The position numbers and the translations under genes are program-made. The notes under the pieces are model-generated. The model searched no databases, was not told the origin of the DNA, and saw nothing but the letters and a program-made list of their open reading frames with translations. Shown here piece by piece: positions 45,691 to 59,300 of a stretch of 64,000 bases of DNA; the first letter of the stretch is position 1, and every line of letters begins with the position of its first letter. Origin of the DNA: Hypericum androsaemum (Eukaryota; Streptophyta; Magnoliopsida; Malpighiales; Hypericaceae); NCBI GenBank assembly GCA_963995505.1, contig OZ023185.1:18487691-18551690 (forward strand), in the 5' to 3' direction.

Positions 45691-48473
45691 GACTTGGGAG
45701 TCTTGGACTTTGTAGGGTTTGTGGCCTCCAAGCTTAAGCCAAATGGAAACTAAATGTTGATGCTAGTTTTGGAAGGTAGAGGAATAGGTAAGTCGTAGGT
45801 GGGATTCATTACTTGATTTTCTGGTTATCCCTTGCTGCTCCTAAAACATATTCTCCAAATATGGAATCCTGGTCTATATTTTCTATACTATAAACTATAA
45901 AGTATAAGCAGAAGTGAGCTGTATTGCATCTAGCTTTTGTGTGCCTTATTTGAGTAATTTTACGGTAGTTTTTTCATGTTTAAGTGATAATATTTGGACC
46001 CTTCGGAAAAAGAAATTGAATTATATATTACTCACCGTAAAATTGTCACTTGTTAGACAGACTATCGTCCATATGTATTTGCCATTAATTACTGTTGTTC
46101 CTTCAAGTCCACGTCTTGCACTTTGATCCGGGTTCGGGGGCGTCTCTTCTCTTGTACCTCCAAAGGTAAATTTTTGGTGTGAATCGGCCTTTAATTTGGG
46201 AGGGGAGAGAGGATCAAAAGGCAACATGGTGCTAGTTTAGTAGTTTTCTATGCCTTTTTTGTGACTATCTTTTGGTATAGGCAAGGAATATGCGCTTTTG
46301 GATGATTTTAGAGATTTTGGACAGGTTATTTTATTTTTTTATAAGTGGGACAGGTTATTTATTGGGAAAGGGGTATGTTTATGGATTAATTGGGGTCTAT
46401 ATCAATTTGTGGGGACTTAAGAGAGCAATTAGCTCCTAGTTTTGAATTTACATAAATGCGTGATTAGAAATTTGATCTCTCTTAAAAAAAGAGAGAGAAG
46501 CTTCAATTAATTTGTGATCAGAATATGTATAATTATGATTGTTTTAGGTCACCTGAAAGTAAATCCAATGAATTTTATTCGAGAAAGTATATTCAAAATA
46601 TTAAATTTAAATTGGTTGTGATGAGATGTTGAGATTAATTGAAAAATATTATTTATTTATCTTGTTCAGGTTTTTGTTATATATTAAAATTTTAACATTA
46701 TATGACACGTTGTTGTTATACACGTGACAAAATTAGGATTGTGTAAATTTTAGTCCGATAAATTTGATATGGGACGTGTTTCATAACATCACATATTCTA
46801 ATGAAGAGTTGTGGAACCAACGTGTAAATGACAGAATTTCGGGTCAAAGGAAAGTGATTAACCGTCGAATCCGCACTTGCTTCCTTTACTACGATTGGAA
46901 GCAAATCACACCGGATTTGACCAATCTTGCTTCCTTTACTCACTTCTTAATCAAAATGAACGTGTTCCTTGACGCCTTTCGATGGTGATAGTTGAAACAC
47001 TTCTCCCCATCTTAATTATTAGTCAGTTAATTACTTACCAAAAACCTCTCCAAAAAATTTACTTTACCAAAAAAAGTCAGTTAACTAGTGTCTATGTCAC
47101 CAATTTTTTATTCGTAACAAAAAATTATATTTAACAAAAAAATCATCCAACTCAAATTAAAATTTAAATTAATTGTACCAACCAACTTTCGTTTATTTTG
47201 GGTGTAATCACTGATTAGATGAGGTAGAAGGGTAGAGACATATTAAGATGTAGTCGCTGACGTGGCAGGATGGAATTTGGGTAGATGTGTATGGGATTGA
47301 TTATTTGTGGTAGTGTACGTACACTCTGCATTGGTCTCTAATTTAGTTTTTTATATTTTAGAAATGTCTAGTTTTGTTTTGGGCTCGCGGGTTTGTAGTT
47401 ATGTAATTACTAATTAGTTACTGGGATGGACCTTAGGCAATATAAATATAATTATTAATAAACACATTTTATTTATATAAAAAATCACTGATTGGGGCCC
47501 ATTACTGCTGGGTCTCAAGCCGACGCCTACGTCAGGCCCATAATCAGATACAAAGCCCATTCTGACAAGTTAGTTTCTCTGACATGGACCGGCGGAGACG
47601 AATGCCTAGAGGAAACAAATATTAGCATATGCTTGGGAGACATCTTTAGTGAGATTCTTATAAATTGAGTCTAACCAATTTTTATTTTTACAATATATTC
47701 TTCGACACGCCTCCTCAAACAAGCCTACTAGATTAATCTATTATGACAATACAACTACTTTGGTGAATTTTCCACATTTGCTAATATTTTTGGGTATTAA
47801 CCTTGTGATAAATGATTATTTGTTACCGTGTAGGATTATGAAAGGATATTATTGGGACATCGTATAGGAAAATTTGATCTGTGGTTCCCCAAATTAGGTA
47901 ACAAAAAATCAAATTTTACATAATTGGGACAAGATACAAACTGTTCAGTTTTCCACAGCTTGTCAATCACTTTTATCTCGGGACCCTTTCCAATATTAGC
48001 ATATGCTTGGGAGACATCTTCTCCTTCTTACCATCAAAAACTTGTTAGGGTCTTTCCCAATTCTCTTGCATTCCATAGACAAGGAAAAACAATGTATGTC
48101 TGCAACTCATTCCTCTGGATTCTGCAAAGTTTCCTGTTGCAGTTCGCATAATCCTGAAATGCAACCCGCTGGGTCCTCGTCAGGTTCTACGTCATCCTTT
48201 CTCCGGTCTCGAGCCCGTTGAGGGTCTGATCCGTTCGATCTTTTGGTAAACCGATAGGTTCTTCCAATTGGGTTTACGTTTGATCAGGTAGGGAATATCA
48301 ACCTTATGCTTTCAACGTGGTCCTTGTGGCTGCTATTCCTGCATTGCTGTTATTTTCCAAGATCACAAGGAGATTCCTGACAGGTTTCCAGGTCGTGACC
48401 TGATAACATTTTCGACCTGGAATAGGACTGCTATAAGGGTGCCCTGATTTGAACGGTTCTGGTATCGCGGGGA
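45691..48473. other. Intergenic region, no gene seen
   Basis: AT-rich. A 26-bp stretch containing attagcatatgcttggg occurs at 47622 and again at 47995. The last 300 bases become less AT-rich and may be the DUF868 gene's 5' leader and promoter. Confidence 0.55.
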
Positions 48474-49406
48474 ATGTCGCATCAGCAACAAAATAGCAGG
48501 ACCTATTCAATGGGATCTCAACAATTGCCTATAGCTGAGAAGATATCCGATGATCCTGCAACAAATCGGGCGCCTCACAGCACAGTGACTTGCGTATACA
48601 GCATTTACATTGCAGGAAGTTGGCGCAATGTGACGATCCTGTGGTCCAAGAACATCATGAATCATTCTGTTAGCCTTATATTCAACAACGTCGAAGGTGA
48701 AATATATTATAACATGAAGATCGACCTGAAGCCCTGGCTGTTCTGGAGCAAGAGAGGGAGCAAATCCATCGAACTTGAAGGCTACCACGTAGAAGTATAT
48801 TGGGATCTCCGCTCTGCGAAATTCTCGGCAAGTCCTGAACCCGTGGGTGATTACTATGTCGCCTTGGTTTCGGAGGACGAAGTTGCATTGATGTTGGGAG
48901 ACTACAAGAAGAAGGCCTACAAGCGAACCAAGGCCAGGCCAGCTCTAGTGGATTCAATCCTGCATCACAAGAAGGAGAACGTGTTTGCCAAGAAATCATT
49001 CTCTACTCGGGCCAAGTTCGACGAGACGAGACAAGATAACGATATCGTGGTAGAGACCTCAACGACGGGGCCGAAAGACCCCGAAATGTGGATTAGCATA
49101 GACGGGATTGTTTTGATCCACGTTAAGAACCTGCAATGGAAGTTCCGAGGGAACCAGACGGTGATGGTCAACAAGCAACCGGTACAGGTATTCTGGGACG
49201 TCCATGACTGGCTGTTCCACAGCCCCGGGATGGGCCACGGCTTGTTCATATTCAAGCCGGGGACACCGGAGGTGGACAGCGACAAGGATGGGAGCGGCCA
49301 TGGGAGCGATACCAGCGATGGGAGCAAGAGCAAGTACTTCTCCACGAGAAGCAACTCCTCGACGCCTGATTTCTGCCTCTTCCTCTACGCCTGGAAGTTG
49401 GAGTGA
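48474..49406 (+). CDS. DUF868 family protein
   Basis: A single-exon gene of 310 aa, usual for this plant-specific family. The core begins about residue 37 with STVTCVYSIYIAG and continues with NVTILWSKN, KIDLKPWLFWSKRGSKSIEL, VEVYWDLRSAKFSASPEPV, DYYVALVSEDEVALMLGD, then VFAKKSFSTRAKFDE, the motif NLQWKFRGNQTV, and VFWDVHDWLFHSPGMGHGLF. A short D/G/S-rich stretch (residues about 270-290) precedes the end YAWKLE. No signal peptide or membrane segment is seen. The molecular function of DUF868 is not established. The ATG is the first in frame; the family usually starts a little before the first conserved strand, so the length fits. Confidence 0.93.
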   Translation: MSHQQQNSRTYSMGSQQLPIAEKISDDPATNRAPHSTVTCVYSIYIAGSWRNVTILWSKNIMNHSVSLIFNNVEGEIYYNMKIDLKPWLFWSKRGSKSIELEGYHVEVYWDLRSAKFSASPEPVGDYYVALVSEDEVALMLGDYKKKAYKRTKARPALVDSILHHKKENVFAKKSFSTRAKFDETRQDNDIVVETSTTGPKDPEMWISIDGIVLIHVKNLQWKFRGNQTVMVNKQPVQVFWDVHDWLFHSPGMGHGLFIFKPGTPEVDSDKDGSGHGSDTSDGSKSKYFSTRSNSSTPDFCLFLYAWKLE

Positions 49407-49921
49407 GGCTTTTTATTACCTTGTATGTATATTAGGAAGGATAAACAAATAGCTAACTAAACTGAATTCCATCCTCTTGATCATGATTCGGTCTGTTGGT
49501 ATTCAATACAATGTTCTTGCACATTCCAATGTCCACAGAACCCATGTTCTCAGTTGACAGACATAACTAAAATGCAGGAAAGGACGTCGGATGAACACAA
49601 ACACGAACCGATAGAAATAGTCACCCGTTACGGCCCGTCGTGCTTGAGTGTGATTAGATTCGGGGAAGAAATCTCAATCTTCAACTGTTGTCTGTTGTGA
49701 TGTCATTCTTGAGAAAATGATTGCCATTTTAAGAAAACAGTTTCACAGATCGGAATCCTGGAGACACCACAAATCATGAGGTTCAGGGATACAAGTCTAT
49801 TGCAAGTAACAAGCGTGAGTAAGCGATTCCACTTTGTGTTGAGTGCAATTGTTTCACAACAGGTTTCATTGACAGATCAGATGGATGCAAAGTTCTCTCC
49901 TCGCGCAAATTTTCCTCGTGT

Positions 49922-51380
49922 TCAGCTCCCAGAGACATGGAGAATTCTACCATATAATTCCCGCCATGACTCTGTGTCGCTCCTCTGAGTCTTTCTTGGA
50001 TCACACCTCAGTTTGTCCCTTGAGAAGCTCAAGCATGTGGTATCTGCCAAGAAGTCTCCTATCTCACCAACCAACTGGAAGATGAAACATTAAAATCAGC
50101 TGAGAAACAAGTCCATAAGATTCAATCTCTCATGGATTGACTCCAAGGAGACGGATGCCAAACCATTGACTCTGCCAAACCTCAACAGACAATTAACCAT
50201 AAATGAGTTGCAAAGAATACCTCCATCTCTTCTCCCAGAGCTTTGTCCGACAAGCTCCGCGTTCCCCGCGCAATAAGAACTGAAGTCGGAAGTTTTAGGA
50301 GACGAGCGCATTGCAGCAGACATGCAATGGGTTCGTAATGAATCTGTAATAGAGGCGACGGCTTCCGGGTTTTAGCCGCAATACCTCGAGTTATAATGGT
50401 TTCTGCACCTACTTGCACCCCATGTATTACAACTTTGCCATCATTGGTTACAGAATCTTTTTTCTCCCACTTGAGCTTAGACGAGGGACCCGCAAATGGA
50501 ACTATCAGCGTTGGCAATTCAGATGATGTGCCGACTTTAATTTCTCTCAGAACTTCATTTAGAGCACACGCCAACACAGGAGGGTCATACTTCTCCAGAA
50601 GAACCACCGAAACCTGAAATTAAATCAAAAGTTGCTAAACCTTGGAAACCACCGAAACAAAACAACAAAAATATGAACAGCTCATAGCGAATGAACCCTT
50701 TTGTTCTTGCAGTACTTCAAATTTCAAGCTCGTACAGTGATGCCAACTTAACTCTAGCTAGAACTGAATTATCACTCTGCCATGATTACAGCAGTAGATC
50801 AATAAGCAGCCTAACACAGATGAAACCGAACCAAATCCGTCTAGAAAACCGGCAACCTTTCAACGTGTGTTCGTTCATCGTTCATCAGAACAGGGATTCT
50901 TCGTTCCATCGGACACACGCACATCAACACAGACACACAGAGGGAAGCATCTATCATTACAAGTTGGCAACCAACCCGCCATAACCCACTCGGCTTCTAC
51001 ATTCACATCAAAAGCAAGATCCCAACACCGAAACCGACTAAACGAAACCCTAATCAGCCGATAGAATGCACAAACAAAGCAGAAGTTACCTGATAATTGC
51101 CCTCGCTATCCAGGAAATGCACCAAATCCCCGGACGCCTTACGATCACTAACCCCGTAGCGGGCCAGCGAAAGCTCGAACCGCTCCTCCCTGTAGATTAC
51201 GCAACAGTAGAGAGAACTGATAAAGAAAGTGCTGGTCTTTAAGAATAGTGACGAGGGGATTAGTTAGGGTTACCGTTTCTGAGAGGAGGAATTAGGGTTT
51301 GGGCGGAGGGCTTCGGCGATGGCCGGACCGAACCCATCTGGGTCTTTGAAAAGGAACACCACCGTCGACGATACTTTCAT
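49922..51380 (-). CDS. Conserved plant protein, possible proteasome assembly chaperone 1-like
   Basis: Four exons with GT-AG introns: 51274-51380, 51090-51189, 50221-50613 and 49922-50074, giving 250 aa. It begins MKVSSTVVFLFKDPDGFGPA. The middle has VVLLEKYDPPVLACALNEVL and IHYEPIACLLQCARLLKLPT. The last exon reads LVGEIGDFLADTTC onward and ends near WRELYGRILHVSGS. No signal or membrane segment is seen. The spacing of LLEKY and of the late C/L-rich helix followed by a proline recalls PSMG1/PAC1, the chaperone that pairs with PAC2 to start 20S proteasome alpha-ring assembly. That assignment rests on weak pattern similarity only. The exon 3 frame stays open into its intron (stop at 50182), so intron retention would give a shorter end. 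Confidence 0.72.
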
Positions 51381-52144
51381 CTCTGCCTCCGTCCGACAAG
51401 GAACAAGTCAAAATACCGTAGCTATGGCGAAAAGTGAGGCACTAGGAGGAAACAAATTTATATTACGTTTTAACACAATTTAATTTCTTGTAACATTAAA
51501 CTGAAATTTAATAATAAAATAAAATTGTGTCTTTAGGGGTAAAACTAAAAAGTAAAAACTTGACTTTATTAATCAGGTTTTTTTTTGAAGGTTCATTAAT
51601 CAGATCATTGAAAACAAACATCAAGCTACACTATCCAATTAGGTCTACCTTTTAGGTTGAATTTTCTTCGTATGAGGTTGCTGCTGTTGATTTCAGTTAA
51701 AAATTTACTCCAAAAAATTCATCCTTACCGATAAAAAAACCAAGAAAAAGAAGGTAATAACTGCTAAAACGCAAATTCAATTGTTTGGTAATAGTGCTGA
51801 TGCACTATTTTGGTAAAAGGAAACCTTAATTGGAGAGATCATAAGTACTTATATTTTTCACATAATTTTACCAAAATTTGCGCCTAAAAATTATATTTAC
51901 AAAAAATTAGATATATAGTTTTAAAATAATATATTATTGAATTAGAATCGACATAAATCGGTAAGAGATAGCTCTGACTTAATTAAATAATTTAATTAAA
52001 GTATTGTGTTAAATTTTAGTTCGAAGAATTTTGATTTGCGATCATTTTTTGCTTAATTAATTTCTAAATTTCGACAAAAAAATTTCCCCAAAGAAAATGG
52101 CTCGGATTTAGTATTATAGTTTCGAGAGAACGAAAATTATTTTT
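51381..52144. other. Intergenic flank, no gene seen
   Basis: 5' flank of the minus-strand gene and part of the shared upstream region with KNL1. AT-rich, no convincing element or ORF. Confidence 0.55.
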
Positions 52145-53219
52145 GGAAAAATTACCCTCAGGTCCTTGATATTTTGACACCTTGCCTTTCGTGTCCCTGG
52201 GTTTCTAGAAATGATTTTGTCATCCCAATGTTTGGTTTTATTATACACTCGGGTCCCTCGCTGATGTCATCAGTCAATTTATTATTATTTTATCTTTGAA
52301 ATTACTTTCATACCCTTTATATCTTGTCTCCGGACAACAAAAACCTTCTCCGGTCGTCTTCTCCGACGAGCATCAATATCTGGTTGTCTTCTCCGACAAA
52401 CTCTGTCACTACGGCGACCACCAACTATCGTCGGTAAAGGGTACTCCAGCAAGTAAGAGACAACCCATACGCTCGAAGAACGCTCGAAGAAGAGGAGTAC
52501 AACCTATCCTCTGGCCAGCACCGAGGACAACCCAATCTGTTGAAGAAGAGGAGTACAACCCATCCTCTGGTCAGCACCAAGGACAACCCAATCTGTTGAA
52601 GAAGAGGAGTACAACTCCCACCATCATCCTCACCGAGGGGAGGTCCCCGCCATTTCTCACTCATACCCCTCCGTCGAACAACCCAGTCGAGAATTTGAGA
52701 GGTGGAAGACGACGCCGAGAAAGTCGACGTAGGGAAGAGAGCGTCGGAGATGAGAGAAGCTTTGGGAGAAGCTCTGGGTTGAAATCGACTTCTTCCTCTT
52801 CCTCAATGTTGTACTCTTCTTTGAGGACCTCGTCGTCATCATTGTTATCAACGCCGAGGGTGTGGGCGATGGAGAGCTTGCAGATCGAGATGAGGCGGAG
52901 CTAGATGTCATCGTTCTTCAGCTCGTCAGAGAGGAAGGGGAGAAGCTCGCGGCGGGTGCGGTCCCTCCATCTTCTTCTTCCTCGCCGGCTACTAGGGACG
53001 GCTTCAGTTTAGTTTATCGAGAGAAAGTATTTTTATTAATTTATTACAAGGATATTTAAGTAATTTTGCTGAAAAAAATAAAAAAGGAGTGGATAACGTC
53101 AGCAAGGGACCCGAGAGTATAATAAAAACCAAACACGGGGATGGCGAAATCATTTCTGGAAATCCAGGGACGCGAGATGTAGGGTGTCAAAATATCATGT
53201 ACCTATGGGTAATTTGCCC
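52145..53219. mobile_element. Mutator-like non-autonomous element upstream of KNL1
   Basis: Terminal inverted repeats of about 130 bp start ggaaaaattaccctcagg on the left and, on the complement, gggcaaattacccatagg on the right. The exact 9-bp attattttt flanks both ends (52136-52144 and 53220-53228). The interior is GC-richer, with a 56-bp tandem repeat at 52486-52625. No transposase is present. An open frame at 52296-52904 is low-complexity and is not called. Terminal repeats are related to those at 23045 and, more distantly, 9067. Confidence 0.93.
52486..52625. repeat. 56-bp tandem repeat, about 2.5 units
   Basis: Units start gaagaagaggagtacaac at 52486, 52542 and 52598. The first two are nearly identical and the third is partial. 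Confidence 0.9.
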
Positions 53220-53358
53220 ATTATTTTTCCTACGACCGATCGTCCGTCGACGAATTCAAACTCCCGGATATCCCCACAAGCCAAGGGATTTCCCGCACAA
53301 AGTCCCAAAATCCCGAAAGTGAACTTTCTCTCTCCTCCGCTCTCCCGCGAAGGCGATA

Positions 53359-56300
53359 ATGGGAACCCCAAGCCCTAAAATTCCCACCCAAATCCCAGCC
53401 AAGATGGATCCCGAAGCCCCGTGCCCTACATTAACCGGAGAGGAAACCGCCGCGCCGAGGAAGACGCGCACCCGGCGCGTGAGCTTCGTGGAGCGCGAGG
53501 TCACCTCCGTCCACATCTTCAACCGGGACGAGGACTACGAGAGCCCCACCCCCGCCCCTGACTCTGTCGAGGAGGCCGAGAAGGAGATCGCGAACTTCTA
53601 CCGCTACTTCCCCGACGGAGAAGATTCCGACCAGGAGGAGGGCGGTGGCCCCGCCGAGGAGGAGGCGGGGAGTTCGAGCAAGCCGTTTCTCGTGCCATTC
53701 GAGTCTCCTTCCCCCGGGAGTAGCTTCGTCGGCTCTGCTACGTCTAATGACGGTGCGCTTTCGGTTTTTTTAATTTGCTGGTGTACTTCACGGATTGTTT
53801 CCAAATAGTAGCTTAGTGGAAATGCTTGAGATCTCCATGATTTTCTCTCTTTGTGCAGAGGAGAATTTTTTCGGCCCTGTTTCGGCAAATTTTATTCGAC
53901 CTGGGAGGTTGTCCGATTCGGCTGCATCAGATGATCATGATATTACAATGGATTCCACAGCATTTTCGATGCATTATCATAGTCTTATGAGGTCGGAATC
54001 AGGGGATCTTAGGACCCCGACCAGTTTTTCGTCTGCTGTAGAAGTTAATGCTACCACCCCTTCTAGTCCTAGGAGTTCAATGGTACTAACGAACGGAAAA
54101 AGGAAGATTCCTCAGCATCCCCTTCATCCCGAAAAAGTTAGTGGGGGTAGAGATTCGAACGACATGAGTCTTGTAGGTGATAATCAGCGCAGCTATGATT
54201 TTGCGAAATTGTCTCCTTCATTGGAAGCTCTTCTTGCCGAAGGAAATAAGGAATTGCGGTCGATCTCTGTGCCCAATCCCACTGGTGTTACAATTGAAAA
54301 ATCTCCCCACACTTATATTGAATCAGGTACAGTGAATGGTGTTTCTCCAACCTGAATTATTGATTAATTTGCCAATGACTTTTCCTCTAATAGAGTTTAA
54401 AAGCAGGGACATTCTCAAGTAATCTGATTCAGTTGCCTGATCAGCCAACCAAAGTTCATTTCTCCCCACACCCAGGCAAGGGGAAACACATTAACAACCA
54501 AAGCCAAGTAAGAAGTACCTGGTTTCTTTTATCAATTTCAGATGCTTCTGTTTCTCCAGCATACCATTTTGGACATTCTTGTTCGACAATGGAAAAATGG
54601 AAAACAAAATAGAAGTTTGTGACTTGCATTTTTTGTACAACTAAACTAAGTTGGCCCAATTAAAAAAAAACAAGTTAGCTCAATGAAGTAGCTGGAGCCA
54701 TTTTGTCCTTGTAAGATCAGATGAAATTAGTTCTGTAATGGATAAGCATGTTTACATTAGCTAAACTCCTCAGGTGGGAAAAAATAACATCATGCTTTTT
54801 ACACATGACATCTGATCTCCTTGCCTACTTTTGATTTTTTTATTTCAGCTGCAGGTTGCAGTTGAAAGTGAATATGTGGTTGGTCCCAATGCAGTGGATG
54901 TCCAGCTGCAAGCCCATGCTGGTGACACGGGTCATGGATCCCAACAACATACATCCGAAGACTGCTCTGAACAGAACTTGCTTGAAGAATTGACAAAAGG
55001 TATTGGCATGGGAAAGGGTTGTGACAAACTTTACAACTCTCATATAGGAGGATCTGCATCCTCATTTTCTCCCAGTTGGAATAAAATAGTTCAGGATGCT
55101 ACTATGTACGATAGCCAATTATCTTATGCAACTCCTTCAAGAAAGCAACCTGGTTCTACTTTAAGTGATGCAATAAGAGGCGAAGGTGACGTTTGGAAGT
55201 CAATCGAAGGAAGCAATCCCAATTTACATCTTTTTCAGCCGACTCCCCTTGCAAGTTCTCTTAAAGCTGGAATCTTAAAATCAAAGGAACGATTATCAAA
55301 AATGTATTCTTCTGGAGGTTCTTCGGTCTATGTTGTTGGTGACAAAAGCATTAAAGGCCAAAACAGTGTGAATAAGGATGCTCGGATTATTAACTTGGCA
55401 AAGAATCTTTTTAATGAACGAAACGGTAACAATGAAGATGGTACAAGCTGCAAGGATGGCCATGGTACATGTACCACAGAGAACTATGAAATTGTGGGCT
55501 CAAATGATAGAACCACAACTCTTGAGAAAGAAGAGGCATGTGGGATTCGTGTCTCAGGTATTAAATCCAACAAGAGTGCCGGTCAGTTAATGAAAGTTGT
55601 TGCAGAATTATCACCATTCAAGGAGATCTCTGATTTGTCGCTAAGTGATGCCAAACAGCAACCATTAATCCCAATGGAGCTGGTAGAAAAAAAGTTCAGC
55701 ATTTCCAGTTCTGAGACAGCAGAGGTGGAGATCAAATCGAATCACAGGAGTGATCAAGGAGTGGCAGTTCCATCAGAGAGTGTTTCCGATTCTGGAGAGA
55801 GCCTGGGGAGGGGATTGTCATCATTGGCTGAAGATCAAAGTAGTGGCTCAGAACAAGAAGCGAACCATGTCTCTACCATCAGCTCAACTGATTGCAACAG
55901 TACACTAGGTGGCAAAGTGGAAGCTAGCCTTTCTGGGAAGGCCGAGCCTCAGAATTTTGATGCTAACCTAAAGGATCATGAAAACACTACTCTGGGGAAA
56001 AGGGTGCATGACACACAAAGTTTTCCTGCCAGCATACCGAGGGTATCTGACACCTTATCTGGCTTCTTTACTATTTTAGGTGAGAGCAATTTTCATAGCT
56101 TTCATTCAGATGCTGGAACAAATGCCACTTTCACAACGCATGGGACCCAGTCTCAACTGGATCTTGCTGAGAAGACTGATGGTAGTTCAGCTAACATAGA
56201 AGCTGTTAATAGAGAAAGAAGTGAGCTGTCACGCAAAGAGGTCATCTCTCTTTCTCTCCTTCTCCACATACATCACACTTGTCCACTCGACAACTAGGCA

Positions 56301-59300
56301 CATACATTCATAAATACATATAGAAAACTCATATTCAATCGCTAATCTACTTTGTTTGTATGTATAAGCCACATTCTTGGTAGCTGGTGTGCTTTTAATA
56401 CAAGTTCATCAACCAGCTGTTTGCAGCAAAGTTGTTGTAAAGAAGGTCATATTTCAACCGTGTCGTGTTTGTTGGGGTGTTTGTAAAGTTTAATATTCTG
56501 AATTTCATGCTGTCAATTCAGAGGCTCTTTATAGAGGTGTAAGAGCAATCTCAGAGTCCTCCCAATGAGTTACATGTTGCATCAAACTGTGGCATGATGT
56601 ATTTGGATGATTGCAAACACCTTTTATCTGGTAGCTCCAGTTATTGTGAAAATGGCATTAATGATTGTCATCTGCATATTTGGAATGTTCAGAATTCGCT
56701 GCCTCAACAAAACCATGAGAGAATATCTGGAGAAAAAAGAAGAGCCAATAAACCCTTTATTGGAAATTTAGAGCGCATGAATAAAATTAGCAGGATTGAG
56801 GAAACGCCCAATGATCCGGGTTCTGGTTTTAAACTCACGTCGGCGTTTTCTCATGATGATGGTGGTGTAAATGAAATGGTTGGACATGAACCAGCTATTA
56901 AAAACTTGAAAGATGTATGTAAACCGGTACTATCTCCCTTGTCACCGTTGCTTTCTTGTCCAGTTTTCCTATTTATTCAATTACAGTAAGCTTTGATTGC
57001 CATTTTTCATGTAAGCAAGTCTGTCTTCCTATTATACAGTTGTAGTCTTTTGTCTGTGATTCTATTTACTACTTAGTTAGAAGGGAAGAATGTAAATCAT
57101 TTCAAAACCTTTTAACCACTAAAGAGTAATGAAAATTCCAGATACCAGTGGCCTGATCTAATGGAAGGTAGACTAGGTTTATAGGATTCTTCTATTTTAC
57201 ATAAAGGGACAATTTTCAATCAGGAAAAGGAGCTAGCTTGTAAACTCTATCAGCATTTTATTGGCGTTTGCAAAATACTTCTGGCCTGACTCAAATGCAT
57301 TGCAGACTCTGCTCCAGCTTTCTGCCTATTTCAAAGTGTCACTCTTTCCATCCGTCGATGAATTAGATAGAATCTCTGTAAGTATGGAGTATCTTGTCTT
57401 TTTACATACTGAACCACCTAAAAGTTTTGCAAGCAACAATAAACACCAGTCAAAGTAGTACCTTCATTTTCCTTCTCTTATTTACCGTTGTGTGTTCTTA
57501 ATCATATCAACCAATTTTTTTTTTATTTAGATCAGTTTGCTGCAATGTACTATAAACAACCTGCAGAAGGTTAAGATGCAACAACTTTTGTGTTCCCAAC
57601 TTCAGTCTCAGGTTGCCAAACTCCTCTCTATCTTCTCTCTCCTGTCCTAGTAGTTTGATATATGCCAATGATTGAATCTTCTTACCATGGTGCCGAAATC
57701 TATCATATCTAATTTTTGCCCATACATCTCTTGTTTTGGTTTCACAGAGAGCACATGATCAATCTGGCAGAGTTAAGGAGCAAAGGTGCTTAATTGTATA
57801 TTTTGTGCAATCATTTTTTTAAATTTATGATGGTGCTTATTTAGTGAAAATATAATTGCAAATGATTATTTGCGTTTGTTTCAGAGTGGCTGAGACAAAA
57901 TTGTTGCTTTCTAAGCTAGTGTATGAGAAAGCAAAACTGCAATTATTTTCTAGCAAACGCGACAAGTTGGTGGTAATTTTACTCCGTTGCCCATTTATTT
58001 TTACACTTTTGGATTTCTTTGACTCACTTAAATATTTACTGCATGCAGAAAAGATCTCAGCAGCTAAGTTCTGCAATTAAGGAGTCTCAAATATTGAAGT
58101 CCAACCTGATTGAGAGTGCAGGTCTGCATGATGCAACGAGTCCAGTCACAGACAGTACTCGAAGTTCCAGCAGAGTTTCTGTATGTACATAACATTCTCC
58201 GTTGTTCACTAGTTTCCCCCAATTCCTTGTTTTGGATTGCTTAGAAGTTTAGAAATGTTGTTTCCAAGAAACTTTCTGCTTAAAGGTGGTGACTAGACAA
58301 TTTATGCATTGGCGGTTTTGTGACTGTTATTTTTTTTTTTTGAAAGGTAAATTTTTAACTTGATTACAATTGTCGGGATTTGAACCCATGACCTCCTTGA
58401 ATTGGTACACTCCTTGTGCCGTTAGGCTAAATGCCCTTTGACTTATAACTGTTAATCACTGTCACTAGATGGTTTAGGAAGAGTTAGTCCACCATTCCTT
58501 GCAATTTGCATTGATATTTTGTTGCAAGTAAAACTTTGTACTTTTCTGGATTTGTTCAATGATTTATTGCGTATGCCATTATTTAGCAACCGAGCTACTT
58601 TGACCACACTTAGTCCTTACAATATGTACTCCCAATTTGGTTCTTTTTTTTTGGGAATGTGTGGGGGCTTAGTTTGTATGATCTGTTTTAGAACTTTCTC
58701 CTAAGAACCACAATGTGCAAAGCTGAATGTTTGAACTGGTATTTGATGTTACAATGTACTGGGTGAAACTTGAAAATTGCCTTTCCATTCTCGTATATTA
58801 ACTGTGGGGTTTTGGAAGTTTAATTCATCCCTTTATTTGTTTGGTCTTGGAAAATATACGTGAAGGTATGAAATTCATTTTGCGGTCAATGAAGTATCAC
58901 ATATATGACATAATACTGTGAATGTTCCAGGTTTCCCGTGAGAGAATGGGGTTATTGAGGCATGATCTTGAAGTAAATGAGAAGAAAATAAGAACTTTGA
59001 CTGAAGCTGCTCAGAGTTATGGGAAAATGAACAGACATCTTCGCTGCAGTGACACAATTATATTTCTCGACGATCATCTTGAAAAGAAAAATACTTGTCA
59101 GTCAATTCGTGAACATTTACAGGTTTGTATTTTACCTCTGCAGTTATTTACGATTCTATAAGTTCTGCTGTTTGTATCTCTGAGAGACCTCTCTGTTGTT
59201 TTTTAGTTGTGGCAACTTGATCATTTTGGGCGCAGTGGTGAACACAATATCGTGCTCAATTACCTAGGTTTCTTCCAGCAAAGGTTTTTTTTTATTGCTC

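Noticed and set aside
46764..46988. 74-codon frame with repeated cttgcttcctttact
   Set aside because: No homology; openness is explained by a local repeat.
50171..50220. Alternative 46-nt intron at the end of exon 3 of the 49922-51380 gene
   Set aside because: Too short for a plant intron; the 146-nt intron to 50074 gives a longer coding-like exon.
52296..53059. 202-codon and smaller frames inside the second Mutator-like element
   Set aside because: S/R-rich translation of a tandem repeat, with no recognisable domain; the frame spans repeat units and the terminal repeat.
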